A stretch of DNA of 64,000 nucleotides. Origin: Nostoc sp. 'Lobaria pulmonaria (5183) cyanobiont'. Its GTDB lineage: Bacteria; Cyanobacteriota; Cyanobacteriia; Cyanobacteriales; Nostocaceae. A program made the translations under genes and the position numbers. The notes under the pieces were generated by a model. The model was given only the letters and a program-made list of their open reading frames with translations, was not told where the DNA came from and did not search any database. Positions 45,348-54,819 of the stretch are shown here, in pieces; the first letter of the stretch is position 1, and every line of letters begins with the position of its first letter. The stretch lies in NCBI RefSeq assembly GCF_002949795.1, contig NZ_CP026692.1, positions 5,874,545 to 5,938,544 on the forward strand, in the 5' to 3' direction.

Positions 45348-48300
45348 TTAACCTGGCGGGGCTGCTTCTTCAAAGGGACGGATAATCGCCGGGGCTGGTG
45401 TCACTTCTGGTTTAAAGATTCCCTGTAATGCTTGTTCTAAAGTTTGCGCCATGACAATCCGGTTTTCGTAAGCCACCACTACCCGTACCAAGGTTGGCAG
45501 ACTATTCTGTGTGGCTTCTAGATAGATTGGCTCGACATACAGCAGCGATTGCTCAATGGGAATTACTAGTAGATTGCCTTGAATAGCTCTCGAACCCTGG
45601 CGATTCCACAAGGAAATTTGCTGAGAAATTACTGGGTCTTGGTTAATTCGCGCCTCGATTTGCTCTGTTCCATAAATCAGGCGTTCTTTAGGAAAGACAT
45701 ATAACACCAACTTACCGTAGTTTTTGCCATCCGATCGCGCCGCTAACCAAGCAATTAAATTAGTCCGTTGTTTGGGAGTATAGGGTAAAAGCAGAATAAA
45801 TTCTTCAAAGTCTACAGTGGGTAGACTAGTAATCAAATAATACGGATCTACTGGACGGGGTTCACTACCATAGATTTCATTCGGAATCTGCCATTGGTCT
45901 TCCCGATTATAAAATACTTGGGGGTCGGTCATGTGATAGATCATCAACCGCTCAGATTGAATTTTGAAAAAGTCCACCGGATATCGGGTATGACTGCGGA
46001 GATTGACTGGCATTGTACTGAGCGGTTTGAACATCTTGGGAAATATCGCTGACCAAGTGGCAATGATCGGGTCGCTTTGATCGGCAATGTAAAACTTCAC
46101 AGTGCCGTGATAGGCATCAATCACTACTTTGATAGAATTGCGAATGTAGTTAATTCCATCGCTACCAGTGTCTGAGTAGGGATAGCGATCGCTCGTTGTG
46201 TAAGCATCTACAATCCAATAAAGATAACTGGGATTACTTGGGAAATCTTGATTAGCAGTAGCAGCAACTAAATAGGGGTCGCTGTCAAATTTCAGGAAGG
46301 GTGCGATCGCTTGAATTCTTTCCTTGACATTTCGTCGCAGTAGCACTCTTGTATCTGGCAAAAAGTCCCGTGTCAGCACCATCTGCCAATCTTTCAAATA
46401 CATCGCAAATAGCCACCGTCGCCATGCTGAACCGATTTCAACGCCACCCAATCCCTCATAAGAGTTGTAAACATTATCACTACCGCTAGGATAGTCTAGC
46501 TCTCTAACTCTTGTGCCAGTCATTACATAAGTATTAGTAATCTCACCGTAATAAATCCGGGGTTGCCCAATCGGAATACTTTGACGAATGGCTTCATTAG
46601 AAGTTGTAAGGGCGCTACTATTACCGCTAATATCTTTAACAAAATATTCTGGTAGCCCACCCGCCCCAACTGTATTCACTGGACTAACAGTAAACCCGAA
46701 ACCGTGGGTATAAATTAAATGGCGATTAACCCATGTTTGAGCTTCCTGTGGTACGGCACTGTAATCTAATTCTCGTGCAGCAATCAGTACCTGCCGCCGT
46801 TCTGTTGATTCAACTGCTTCCTGCTTAGGTGGCGACTTTTGGGGGGCAGGTGGTCGAGGTGAAGGTTCATCTGTTTTGAGAGTATATCGATCGATATCGG
46901 CATCGGGGAACTGATAATATGGGCGAATTTGTTGCAGTTGACGGTTAGTTTCTAACAGTGGTCGCTCATCCCACAGGCGAATATTCCGAATTGTCGAGTC
47001 ATTCTTTTGAATATCAGCTTCAGTCAGTGTTCCTTGGGGGTTGAAGCTTCTAGAATCGATCGCTTCTAAATCGAATGCTTGGCGAGTCAAGGCAATAGTC
47101 CGCTGAATGTAGGGTTGCTCTCGTTGCAACTCATTAGGTTGGACAATTAAATATTGCACCACAGTAGGTAAAACAACATTAGCAGCTGCAACTAATACTA
47201 GATAAACCCCTAATCCGTAAAATAGAAAGGGACGATACTGAGATTTGGGTTTCCAGAAAAATGTTCGCCAAAGGAGGTAAAAGGCGATCGCAACTGCCAC
47301 AATGCACAAGACGGTGTAAGCTGGCAACTGGGCTGTAACATCGGTATAGCTAGCACCATAACTCACACCACGGCTAGAATACACGAGTTCATAGCGAGTT
47401 AGCCCATAACTCAGAGCCACTACCAGCATCAACAAGCCACCCATACCGAATAAATGACGCTGCTGCTGGGGCGAAAAACCGGAGAAAATTCCCTGACTTA
47501 AACTATCCGCCGACAACAAATAAGTGAGAGTAACGGCGACGAAGCCATACAAACATAATCCCATCAGCCAGAGTTCTAGCAGTTCCCAAAAGGGTAAAGA
47601 AAATACATAAAAGCTGATATCTCGACCAAATAAAGGCTCAGTGCTGTTGAAACGGGTGGGGTGGAAATATTGCAGCACCTTTGGCCAGTGTCGGAATATG
47701 ATGAAGGCAAAAATGGGACTGAAGAGAATTGCGATCGCAGTCAGTAAAAATTGAGGATAGATTAAGATGGCGATCGCTACTCCCACAATTAAACCGAGAT
47801 ACCAGACTTGAGAGACAATCTGCCTCAAAAGTTGCCAGATTGTCTCCGGTCGAAATAGGGCGGGAACGGGTAGAATAGCCTGATTAACTGGAGAATGCCA
47901 GTAGAAAAGAGCAATTTGACCATAGTGAACCAGCATTAACCCAATCAACAAGCTCAGAATCAGAGTTAAGGGTAATAACCAGTGTAATTTTAATGCTTGA
48001 AAGCCTTGCGGCGCAAGTATCCGGGTTTCGTTGCGTTTTGGATAATTAGGACTGAGAAAATTTGTTAATTCACTGTTGAGTTCTGCTGGCTCAATCTTTA
48101 GAGACTGGGAATATTTTAGCCGTTGTGCCAAAGCCAGGTTTAGCAGTAGATAGGCAGCAGTTATTCCAGCCACGACTACCCACAAAATACCGCGAGTCAG
48201 CAGCCTCAACATAAATACTTGGAGATAGCCGACTTCTTGAAACCAAAAAATCTCTGCTCCCAAGCGGGAACCCAGATCCAACAGTAGCCACAGCCCCAAG

Positions 48301-48353
48301 AATACAATTAATAGTCTAAAGCCCCATTTCCAATACATTTGATTCACCATCAT
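45348..48353 (-). CDS. UPF0182 family membrane protein
   Basis: 1001 residues. About eight hydrophobic helices in the first ~400 residues (FRLLIVFLGLWLLLDLGSRL, EIFWFQEVGYLQVFMLRLLT) precede a large soluble domain (HTRYPVDFFKIQSERLMIYH; FEEFILLLPYTPKQRTNLIA) and a Pro-rich tail. The whole matches UPF0182 proteins, common in cyanobacteria and actinobacteria and of unknown function. The first five codons (MMVNQ) lie in a sequence repeated several times nearby; the Met at 48338 (MYWKWGF) may be the ancestral start. No operon partner. Confidence 0.92.
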   Translation of the reverse strand: MMVNQMYWKWGFRLLIVFLGLWLLLDLGSRLGAEIFWFQEVGYLQVFMLRLLTRGILWVVVAGITAAYLLLNLALAQRLKYSQSLKIEPAELNSELTNFLSPNYPKRNETRILAPQGFQALKLHWLLPLTLILSLLIGLMLVHYGQIALFYWHSPVNQAILPVPALFRPETIWQLLRQIVSQVWYLGLIVGVAIAILIYPQFLLTAIAILFSPIFAFIIFRHWPKVLQYFHPTRFNSTEPLFGRDISFYVFSLPFWELLELWLMGLCLYGFVAVTLTYLLSADSLSQGIFSGFSPQQQRHLFGMGGLLMLVVALSYGLTRYELVYSSRGVSYGASYTDVTAQLPAYTVLCIVAVAIAFYLLWRTFFWKPKSQYRPFLFYGLGVYLVLVAAANVVLPTVVQYLIVQPNELQREQPYIQRTIALTRQAFDLEAIDSRSFNPQGTLTEADIQKNDSTIRNIRLWDERPLLETNRQLQQIRPYYQFPDADIDRYTLKTDEPSPRPPAPQKSPPKQEAVESTERRQVLIAARELDYSAVPQEAQTWVNRHLIYTHGFGFTVSPVNTVGAGGLPEYFVKDISGNSSALTTSNEAIRQSIPIGQPRIYYGEITNTYVMTGTRVRELDYPSGSDNVYNSYEGLGGVEIGSAWRRWLFAMYLKDWQMVLTRDFLPDTRVLLRRNVKERIQAIAPFLKFDSDPYLVAATANQDFPSNPSYLYWIVDAYTTSDRYPYSDTGSDGINYIRNSIKVVIDAYHGTVKFYIADQSDPIIATWSAIFPKMFKPLSTMPVNLRSHTRYPVDFFKIQSERLMIYHMTDPQVFYNREDQWQIPNEIYGSEPRPVDPYYLITSLPTVDFEEFILLLPYTPKQRTNLIAWLAARSDGKNYGKLVLYVFPKERLIYGTEQIEARINQDPVISQQISLWNRQGSRAIQGNLLVIPIEQSLLYVEPIYLEATQNSLPTLVRVVVAYENRIVMAQTLEQALQGIFKPEVTPAPAIIRPFEEAAPPG

Positions 48354-48467
48354 TCATCCTTAGAACTCGGTTGTTGCAGTTCAAGGCACGAAGTTCCGAG
48401 TTCCCAGCCTCAAGCTTGCTGATTAGAAGTCTATTTTCCTGTTCTACTGTCCTTACTTGCTACCTCC

Positions 48468-48665
48468 CTAAAAGGCTTTGGGAAGTCCAGCTTGTTTCAA
48501 AACTCCATTAGCGGTATGGCGTGACTTGATGGTTCCGTCTACAACAAACCGACGATCTGTAATTGGACTGTACCAGATTTCATGATCTCCTTTACCTTGC
48601 CGTTCAAAGTAGCACCCAACTTCTGAAAGCATCTTTTTCAACTCAGGAGTGAACGACGCACCCAT
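48468..48665 (-). CDS. HicA-type mRNA interferase toxin
   Basis: 65 residues. FTPELKKMLSEVGCYFERQG followed by KGDHEIWYSP is the HicA fold with its catalytic His (G-D-H). The C-terminal GTIKSRHTANGVLKQAGL matches the family's final helix. HicA cleaves mRNA; a HicB partner blocks it. It begins one base after the stop of the DUF1902 gene, so expression is coupled. The antitoxin-first order is the inverse of classical hicAB but is common in cyanobacteria. Confidence 0.88.
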   Translation of the reverse strand: MGASFTPELKKMLSEVGCYFERQGKGDHEIWYSPITDRRFVVDGTIKSRHTANGVLKQAGLPKAF

Positions 48666-48914
48666 CTATGAAGCCACCTTAATCAACTCTTGTCGATGGC
48701 TGATTAACTCAAAGGTGATAGAACCTACATAGTCAGGAGGGACAATTTTGTTGAGAATGATCAGTTCTGGAATTATTTCTCGCAGCTTTTGCGTCAGAAC
48801 CTCAATCGTAGAAGCTTCTGTTACCAATCCAGGTACGTCATCACTAGTTGCTACCCAAACTTCTGCGTCTGAATCCCAAAATGCTTCAACCTTAAACGTG
48901 ATTTGTGCCATCAT
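48666..48914 (-). CDS. HicB-like antitoxin (DUF1902)
   Basis: 82 residues. TFKVEAFWDSDAEVWVATSD and DVPGLVTEASTIEVLTQKLR are the partial RNase H-like fold shared by HicB and DUF1902 proteins. No DNA-binding tail is visible after the domain, so it may not repress its own promoter. It directly precedes the HicA gene. ATG is doubled (48914, 48911); either start is possible. Confidence 0.85.
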   Translation of the reverse strand: MMAQITFKVEAFWDSDAEVWVATSDDVPGLVTEASTIEVLTQKLREIIPELIILNKIVPPDYVGSITFELISHRQELIKVAS

Positions 48915-49009
48915 TGAGTGCTTACAATGTAGTTCCAGTTTAGAACATCCGAGTCCTCAGGGTAAGCGTAGATGCACCATTAGATAACAAGCAATCGCAT
49001 TTTTGATCG

Positions 49010-49320
49010 TCAAAGCGATGTCTAAGGGCGGGCTACGCCTACGCCTTTGATTCACCATCATTCACCCTTGGATCTCGGTTGTTGCAGTTCAAAGGTCGGA
49101 GTTCCGAGTTTAAAAGTCGAAGTTCCGAGTTCAAAGGTCGGAGTTTCGAGTTCAAAGGTGGAAGTTCCGAGTTCAGAGGTGGAAGTTTTGAGTTCAGAGG
49201 TGGAAGTTTCGAGTTCAGAGGTGGAAGTTTCAAGTTCTGAAAGTGAAAACTGGAGTTCTGAGCCTAAATGGTGGAGATAATAAGTACAGACCATTGTAAG
49301 GGCACGGCATTGCCGTGCCC
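49010..49320. repeat. Composite dispersed repeat with 21-bp array (array 4)
   Basis: Order on the plus strand: GCGATGTCTAAGGGCGGGCT, then ACGCCTTTGATTCACCATCA, then CTCGGTTGTTGCAGTTCAAA, then about seven 21-bp units of the type AAAGGTCGGAGTTCCGAGTT, then the palindrome GGGCACGGCATTGCCGTGCC. Related pieces lie at 48,341-48,405, 54,015-54,345 and 54,920-55,080. Short ORFs in all frames are by-products. Confidence 0.8.
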
Positions 49321-52300
49321 CTACCCATGTTCTTTACTCCAAACATATTTACGGCAGACTTCGCAAGCGGCTATTGCTTCCTCGGTTTGCGGATTGGTGA
49401 AGATCGGATGGTAACGCAACCTGTCGCAACAGACTTGCAACCATGCACGCCAGTTACCGCGCCACAACCGTACCGTGCCGTCACGACCGCCACTAACAAT
49501 CGTCTGCCCATCGGCGCTGATGGCCACAGACCTGACATAATACTCATGACCACGCAATGGTTCAGCTAAGGGAAGACCTTGGCGGTTCCACAACCGCACT
49601 GTGCCGTCATCACCACCACTGACAATTGTCTGCCCATCAGTACTGATGGCGACAGAATAGACATCACCTTCATGTCCACGCAATGGTTCAGCTAAGAGAA
49701 GACCTTGGCGGTTCCATAACCGTACTGTGCCGTCATCACCACCACTGACAATTGTCTGCCCATCAGTGCTGATGGCGACAGACCAGACATAATCCTCATG
49801 TCCACGAAATGGTTCAGCTAAGGGAAGACCTTGGCGGTTCCACAATCGTACTGTGCCATTATCACCACCACTGACAATAGTTTGCCCCTCAGTGCTGATG
49901 GCGACAGAAATGACTTCACCCTCATGACCACGCAATTGTTCAGCTAAGGGAAGACCCTGGTGATTCCACAACCGCACTGTACCGTCACGACCGCCACTGA
50001 TAATGGTCTGCCCATCAGTGCTGATGGCGACAGAAATGACTTCACCTTCATGTCCACGCAATGGTTCAGTCAAGGGAAGACCTTGGCGGTTCCACAACCG
50101 TACTGTGCCATCATCACCACCACTGACAATTGTTTGCCCCTCAGTGCTGATGGCAATAGACCTGACCCAATCCTCATGACCACGCAATGGTTCAGTCAAG
50201 GGAAGACCTTGGCGGTTCCACAACCGTACTGTGCCGTCATCACTACCACTGACAATGGTCTGCCCATCGGCGCTGATGGCGATAGAAATGACTTCACCCT
50301 CATGACCACGCAATGGTTCAGCTAAGGGAAGACCTTGGCGGTTCCACAACCGCACTGTGCGGGCAAAACCACCACTGACAATGGTCTGCCCATCGGCGCT
50401 GATGGCCACAGAATTGATAGCACGCTCATGACCACGTAATGGTTCAGCTAAGGGAAGACCTTGGTGGTTCCACAACCGTACTGTGCGGTCACTACCACCA
50501 CTGACAATAGTCTGCCCATCGGCGCTGATGGCGACAGAAATGACTTCACCCTTATGTCCACGCAATGGTTCAGCTAAGGGAAGACCCTGCAAGTTCCACA
50601 ACCGCACTGTGCCGTCATCACCACCACTGACAATTGTCTGCCCATCAGTACTGATGGCGACAGAATTGACATCACCTTCATGACCACGGAATGGTTCAGC
50701 TAAGGAAAGACCTTGGCGGTTCCACAACCGCACTGTGCGGTCAAAACCGCCACTGACAATGGTCTGCCCATCGGCGCTGATGACGACAGACCTGACATCA
50801 CCCTTATGTCCACACAATGGTTCAGCTAAGGGAAGACCCTGCAAGTTCCACAACCGCACTGTGCCGTCATCACCACCACTGACAATCATCTGTCCATCAG
50901 TACTGATGGCGACAGAATTGACATCACCTTCATGACCACGGAATGGTTCAGCTAAGGAAAGACCTTGGCGGTTCCACAATCGTACTGTGCCGTCACGATC
51001 GCCACTGACAATGGTCTGCCCATTGGCGCTGATGGTGGCACAAGAGACATAATCCTGATGACCACGGAATGGTTCAGCTAAGGGAAGACCTTGGTGGTTC
51101 CACAACCGCACTGTCCGGTCAAAACCGCCACTTACAATGGTCTGCCCATCGGCGCTGATGGCGACAGAATTGACATAATCCTCATGACCATGCAAAGGAA
51201 TGGAGACTCTTGCTTTATTCGTCACCTGATTCAAACTGTTCTGAACTGGTGCAAGAATCTGCTGGGGTAGTTTCTCTTGATTCTCACCGATTGTTTGAAT
51301 TGCCAAAACTAGACTCTCTAGGGGTTGGACAGTCAATAAATTCTCTACCCTGGCGGCTTTCTCTCGCAATCGTAATTCAGTGAGTGCTTTTTCTAATGTA
51401 GCGATCTGGTGCTGTTCATAAGCATCACTGCATTGATATAAATTCTTGGCTTGAGGCGATGATAAAAACTCTAGCTTTTCCCAATTTTCCCGCACCTCTG
51501 CCAATAATCCCCCCTGCATTAAGTATTTTTCATTCTCCCCTTTGTTCAACCACTCGCGTAATGCATCTGCTAACCTATCATTCAACCGTCGCAAATCTCG
51601 GTCTTGTTGTCGCCATTGGGCAAACCTCTCCCAACCCTCAATTAAGGCTTCATGGGCTAAGTCAATCCAAGCTTTTCCTTGTTCACCTTTGCCAGCAACC
51701 AGCAAACGTCCTTTCACCAATCCTTCATCTAGCAATTCACTTAATGCTTTCTGCTTTTCTTGCTTATTACCAGCAATGGTTAATAGTTCAGTTTTTGGTT
51801 GGCGTTGTCGCGTATCCTTTTCTCCCTCTCCGGTTCGCACTAATCGCAGGAAAATTTGCTTAATCCAGCCTTTCTCTTGTTCATTTCGTTCTTGAGTCGG
51901 GGAATCCTGCTGATAATCTTCGTAAAGATAAACATTTTCTGCATGAAGATTTAGCGCCCCTGTCAATCCTTGGAAGTTTTCATACTGTTCTAGGGTCAGC
52001 TGATGCTTTTGTTGGTCGCGTTTTTCCCAGAGTCTAGTTAAAGCAAACTCCATCAACGGCAAATATCCCGGTTCTTTACCAACATCTTCTAAAATGTTCA
52101 GTACTAGTCTTTCTTCAACACTATGACCTTGAAGTTTAGCAGGTTCGGTTATTGTCTCTTTTAAATCAATTCCAGTTATACGAGGTATCAAAACAAGCTG
52201 ATTTTCAATCAATTTATTTAAAGACGGATAGTGTGAACATGGTTCGAGAAAATCCGATCGCATGGTAATCACAACCGCCAACCGCGAATCGGTCATCTCA

Positions 52301-53511
52301 ACTACCTGAGTCAGCAATTCAATAAATCTCTGCTTTTCTTCAGCAACAGAGACAGTAAATAGTTCCTCAAACTGATCTACTACCAATAAAAATTTGTCTG
52401 CACCTGTGAGATGCTGCAAAATTACAGGTAAAGGATTCGCTTGTTGAGTAATCAACTCCCAAAGCAATCTTTCTTTTTTCGCCCCTGGAAAAAATGCTTT
52501 CAGAACTCCTCTCAATTCCTGCAAAGGCTGAAATCCTGGCTTGATTGGCGGTAAAATTTGCCAGACACTATTATCTAATTCTGGAATCAAACCCGCCTGA
52601 ACTACAGAAGATTTACCACTCCCGGAAGCGCCAATAATCGGAACAAAGGGCTTCTGTGCCAGTTTCCCCAGAATCTTCCTCACTACCTGCTTGCGTCCAA
52701 AGAAAAACTGTTTTTGTTCCGCTTCAAAGGCTTTTAAACCTTGATAAGGACATTCTTCCTTTACCTCAAAGGTTTGAGCTTGTCTTTGATTGTTGTGGGT
52801 AATTAGAGTAATCGAACGCCCCCAACCCATGCGGATTGGTTCTTGACCACTGCTTTTAAGTTCTGTGGCAAGTATATCGAAGAGGCGATCGCCTGTCACT
52901 TTTCCATGATCATTAGTATTCTCAGGTAACAAACCAGCCAGCAAAGCTGTTGTAAAAATACTGTGTTGTTCGCTTCTTCTGGCATAGGCTTGTTGAAAAC
53001 CTCTGCAAGCAGCAATAAAGTAGTAATCGCGCTGTGAAATAAAGGCGGTAAGAGTTTTTTCAATGAGATTGCGTTCTAAAAATTCACCGCTATGACAGCA
53101 ATCTAACAGTACTACTAGACTACTCAAGTCGGAATCTCTAATTAAACTGTTCAAACTCAGAAGACTAATCCCGCCTGTTTGTTCAATAATTTGGTCGCCT
53201 TGAGTGACAATTGTCAAGTCAGAGGTTGCTAGATATGCTTGCTGTGTTCCTAAGCTGTCAGATACAGTGATGCCATGCCCTGTAAAGTAAATTACGGCTT
53301 CGTTTTTAACTGCTTGTTGTTGCAAAAGTGTTTTTAAAGCTTCAGCCAACTTAGTTGTACTAACTTTCCCTTTGAGAATAGCGATATCCTCAAAATCACC
53401 ATACGCTTTTAGTACTCGTTCCACCGCTTCTGCATCCGTAGCTGGTTTTGTGAGGTTGGAAAGCTGATTTGTATAATCTGTAATGCCAACAACAAGCGCG
53501 TAACGAGCCAT
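49321..53511 (-). CDS. NLR-like protein: caspase-like protease, nSTAND NTPase, 14 WD40 repeats
   Basis: 1396 residues. Domain 1 (~1-240) is a caspase-like peptidase with AVIYFTGHGI (His79) and VVLLDCCHSGEF (Cys139). Domain 2 (~255-750) is an nSTAND-type NTPase: FFFGRKQVV, GASGSGKSS (Walker A, 294-302), FLLVVDQFEELF (Walker B, 374-385). Domain 3 (~765-1350) has exactly fourteen 42-residue WD40 repeats, nearly identical, enough for two seven-bladed propellers; a C-terminal tail follows (WRAWLQVCCDRLRYHP). By analogy with fungal and bacterial NLRs it may sense an invader with the WD40 end and trigger its protease. A TCO-domain gene is divergent. The stop TAG lies inside a palindromic repeat. Confidence 0.9.
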   Translation of the reverse strand: MARYALVVGITDYTNQLSNLTKPATDAEAVERVLKAYGDFEDIAILKGKVSTTKLAEALKTLLQQQAVKNEAVIYFTGHGITVSDSLGTQQAYLATSDLTIVTQGDQIIEQTGGISLLSLNSLIRDSDLSSLVVLLDCCHSGEFLERNLIEKTLTAFISQRDYYFIAACRGFQQAYARRSEQHSIFTTALLAGLLPENTNDHGKVTGDRLFDILATELKSSGQEPIRMGWGRSITLITHNNQRQAQTFEVKEECPYQGLKAFEAEQKQFFFGRKQVVRKILGKLAQKPFVPIIGASGSGKSSVVQAGLIPELDNSVWQILPPIKPGFQPLQELRGVLKAFFPGAKKERLLWELITQQANPLPVILQHLTGADKFLLVVDQFEELFTVSVAEEKQRFIELLTQVVEMTDSRLAVVITMRSDFLEPCSHYPSLNKLIENQLVLIPRITGIDLKETITEPAKLQGHSVEERLVLNILEDVGKEPGYLPLMEFALTRLWEKRDQQKHQLTLEQYENFQGLTGALNLHAENVYLYEDYQQDSPTQERNEQEKGWIKQIFLRLVRTGEGEKDTRQRQPKTELLTIAGNKQEKQKALSELLDEGLVKGRLLVAGKGEQGKAWIDLAHEALIEGWERFAQWRQQDRDLRRLNDRLADALREWLNKGENEKYLMQGGLLAEVRENWEKLEFLSSPQAKNLYQCSDAYEQHQIATLEKALTELRLREKAARVENLLTVQPLESLVLAIQTIGENQEKLPQQILAPVQNSLNQVTNKARVSIPLHGHEDYVNSVAISADGQTIVSGGFDRTVRLWNHQGLPLAEPFRGHQDYVSCATISANGQTIVSGDRDGTVRLWNRQGLSLAEPFRGHEGDVNSVAISTDGQMIVSGGDDGTVRLWNLQGLPLAEPLCGHKGDVRSVVISADGQTIVSGGFDRTVRLWNRQGLSLAEPFRGHEGDVNSVAISTDGQTIVSGGDDGTVRLWNLQGLPLAEPLRGHKGEVISVAISADGQTIVSGGSDRTVRLWNHQGLPLAEPLRGHERAINSVAISADGQTIVSGGFARTVRLWNRQGLPLAEPLRGHEGEVISIAISADGQTIVSGSDDGTVRLWNRQGLPLTEPLRGHEDWVRSIAISTEGQTIVSGGDDGTVRLWNRQGLPLTEPLRGHEGEVISVAISTDGQTIISGGRDGTVRLWNHQGLPLAEQLRGHEGEVISVAISTEGQTIVSGGDNGTVRLWNRQGLPLAEPFRGHEDYVWSVAISTDGQTIVSGGDDGTVRLWNRQGLLLAEPLRGHEGDVYSVAISTDGQTIVSGGDDGTVRLWNRQGLPLAEPLRGHEYYVRSVAISADGQTIVSGGRDGTVRLWRGNWRAWLQVCCDRLRYHPIFTNPQTEEAIAACEVCRKYVWSKEHG
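49460..51200 (-). repeat. 126-bp coding repeats for 14 WD40 units (first gene)
   Basis: Fourteen consecutive 126-bp units, most differing by only a few bases. Constant segments include GGCAGACTATTGTCAGTGGT-like tracts for QTIVSGG, whereas a few codons vary between units: the three after GH, the residue before S, and those around SGGxDxT. The pattern suggests recombination between repeats with selection on particular positions. Confidence 0.85.
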
Positions 53512-53578
53512 CTATACATATTTAAGTTGTCTGTTACAGAATAAGATAACGTAAATACACCTAAAATCTGAGGGCTTG

Positions 53579-53956
53579 ATGTCGAACATAGAACGTTTAG
53601 TCTTTGAAGAAGACGGGGAAATCTATACAATTCTGTTCGAGTCAAAGGAAACGCCAACTGTTCCAGAAGTAGTCACACCAGAGGTTGATGACGATAAAGA
53701 ATCCTACGGTTTTCCGGGAGAAGCATTTGTCAAGATTGAGGAAGTTCACCATCAAATTCGAGCTTATACCAAATATGCCATTGGCGCTTTTAAAAATTTA
53801 GGTGCTGCTGAAGTTGAAGAGGTGACTCTGAAGTTTGGCTTGAAGATAGGCGGAAAAACTGGTATCCCTTTCGTAACTGAAGGTTCGGCGGAGAGTAATT
53901 TTGAAATTGAGGTGAAGTGTAAATTTCCTGAGAAGAAGCAAAATTCCAGCACTTGA
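53579..53956 (+). CDS. Trypsin-co-occurring domain (CU044_2847-type) protein
   Basis: 125 residues from ATG 53579 (a TTG one codon earlier is also in frame). The end AVKNLGAAEVEEV-like stretch reads AIGAFKNLGAAEVEEVTLKF, followed by GLKIGGKTGIPFVTEGSAES and FEIEVKCKFPE, which matches the small TCO1/CU044_2847 family. Members lie beside trypsin- or caspase-like effector genes in predicted conflict systems, where they may modulate the protease. It is divergent from the NLR-like gene with 67 bases between the starts, suggesting a shared control region. The second NLR-like gene lacks this neighbour. Confidence 0.8.
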   Translation: MSNIERLVFEEDGEIYTILFESKETPTVPEVVTPEVDDDKESYGFPGEAFVKIEEVHHQIRAYTKYAIGAFKNLGAAEVEEVTLKFGLKIGGKTGIPFVTEGSAESNFEIEVKCKFPEKKQNSST

Positions 53957-54014
53957 GGTTTTGCTTTAGCAGGAATAAGCTTTATACCTTCAGCTATGCG
54001 AAACATTATGGAAG

Positions 54015-54345
54015 CGATGTCTTTGATGGGCTACGTCTACGCCTTTGATTCACCATCATTGACCCTTGAATCTCGGATGTTGCTGTTCAAAGCACGAAGT
54101 TCCGAGTTAAAAAGGAGAGCGATCGCCTTCCACTCTCCATCATTCACTCTTGGATCTCGGACGTTGCTGTTGAGAGCTTCAAATTTCGTGTTCTCATCTC
54201 GAAATTCTATGTTCTGAGGTTGAAGCTTCGAGTTCAGAACTCGGAACGCCGAGCAATTTACTCCAACATCCGAGTTCTTAGCTTCAACATTGCACCTAAG
54301 AAGTGCGTAGGCGTAGCCCGCCCTTAGACATCGCCGAGCTATTTT
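54015..54345. repeat. Composite dispersed repeat copies
   Basis: Contains GATGGGCTACGTCTACGCCT, TTGATTCACCATCATTGACC, TCTCGGATGTTGCTGTTCAA, a second shorter start (CATTCACTCTTGGATCTCGG at ~54,143), several degenerate 21-bp units, and an inverted copy of the block at ~54,300-54,335 (GCGTAGGCGTAGCCCGCCCT). No gene. Confidence 0.65.
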
Positions 54346-54819
54346 CTACAACGTTGCTGCTTGAGGCTTGGACTTCCGTGATTTACGGGCGAACCTTTGC
54401 CCCATTTCCTCAACTATTCCATCTAAACCAGCGCCTTGTCCACTAGCTTTGGCATAGTTATACACCTGCAAGGCAGCTGCATAAGCTTCACTGCCCACTG
54501 CTATAGATGTATCATCCAGCAACTCTTGTAATTGTGACAAAGACAGCAATACTGGATACAAAGCTTCAAATAATTGTACGTCTTTCCGCATCTCATTAAG
54601 GTCAAACGATCGCGGCAAAAACTCTGGGTTCTGTGTCGCTACTTCCAATGCTTTGCTGACAAAGGCACGGCTTTTATCTCCCATCTTGGGTAAAGCTTTA
54701 CGCTCCTCATTACTTAAATCAATCAAAAATGGTAATTTGTCTTTAATTGTAGCGATCGCTTGCAACACTGCATCTCTCTCTGATTGCGCTAGTGTTGCAC
54801 TAATTGGGGCTGTGGACAT
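54346..54819 (-). CDS. Hypothetical protein, helical, ~157 residues
   Basis: 157 residues from MSTAPISATLAQSERDAVLQ. The sequence is mostly alpha-helical with no cysteines, membrane segment or signal peptide; VYNYAKASGQGAGLDGIVEE and MGQRFARKSRKSKP close it with a basic tail. Similar stand-alone proteins of this size occur in cyanobacteria and some Proteobacteria as hypothetical proteins, but no function is known to me. It sits between the TCO gene and the second NLR-like gene, flanked by composite repeats on both sides, so it may have been carried with them. Confidence 0.65.
   Translation of the reverse strand: MSTAPISATLAQSERDAVLQAIATIKDKLPFLIDLSNEERKALPKMGDKSRAFVSKALEVATQNPEFLPRSFDLNEMRKDVQLFEALYPVLLSLSQLQELLDDTSIAVGSEAYAAALQVYNYAKASGQGAGLDGIVEEMGQRFARKSRKSKPQAATL

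Noticed and set aside
48353..48468. Promoter array from repeated heptamers upstream of UPF0182
   Set aside because: The similarity is to the composite dispersed repeat; no -10/-35 pair could be supported.
49960..51863. Plus-strand ORFs opposite the WD40 and NTPase coding sequence
   Set aside because: They mirror the repeats and codon bias of the minus-strand gene and match no family.
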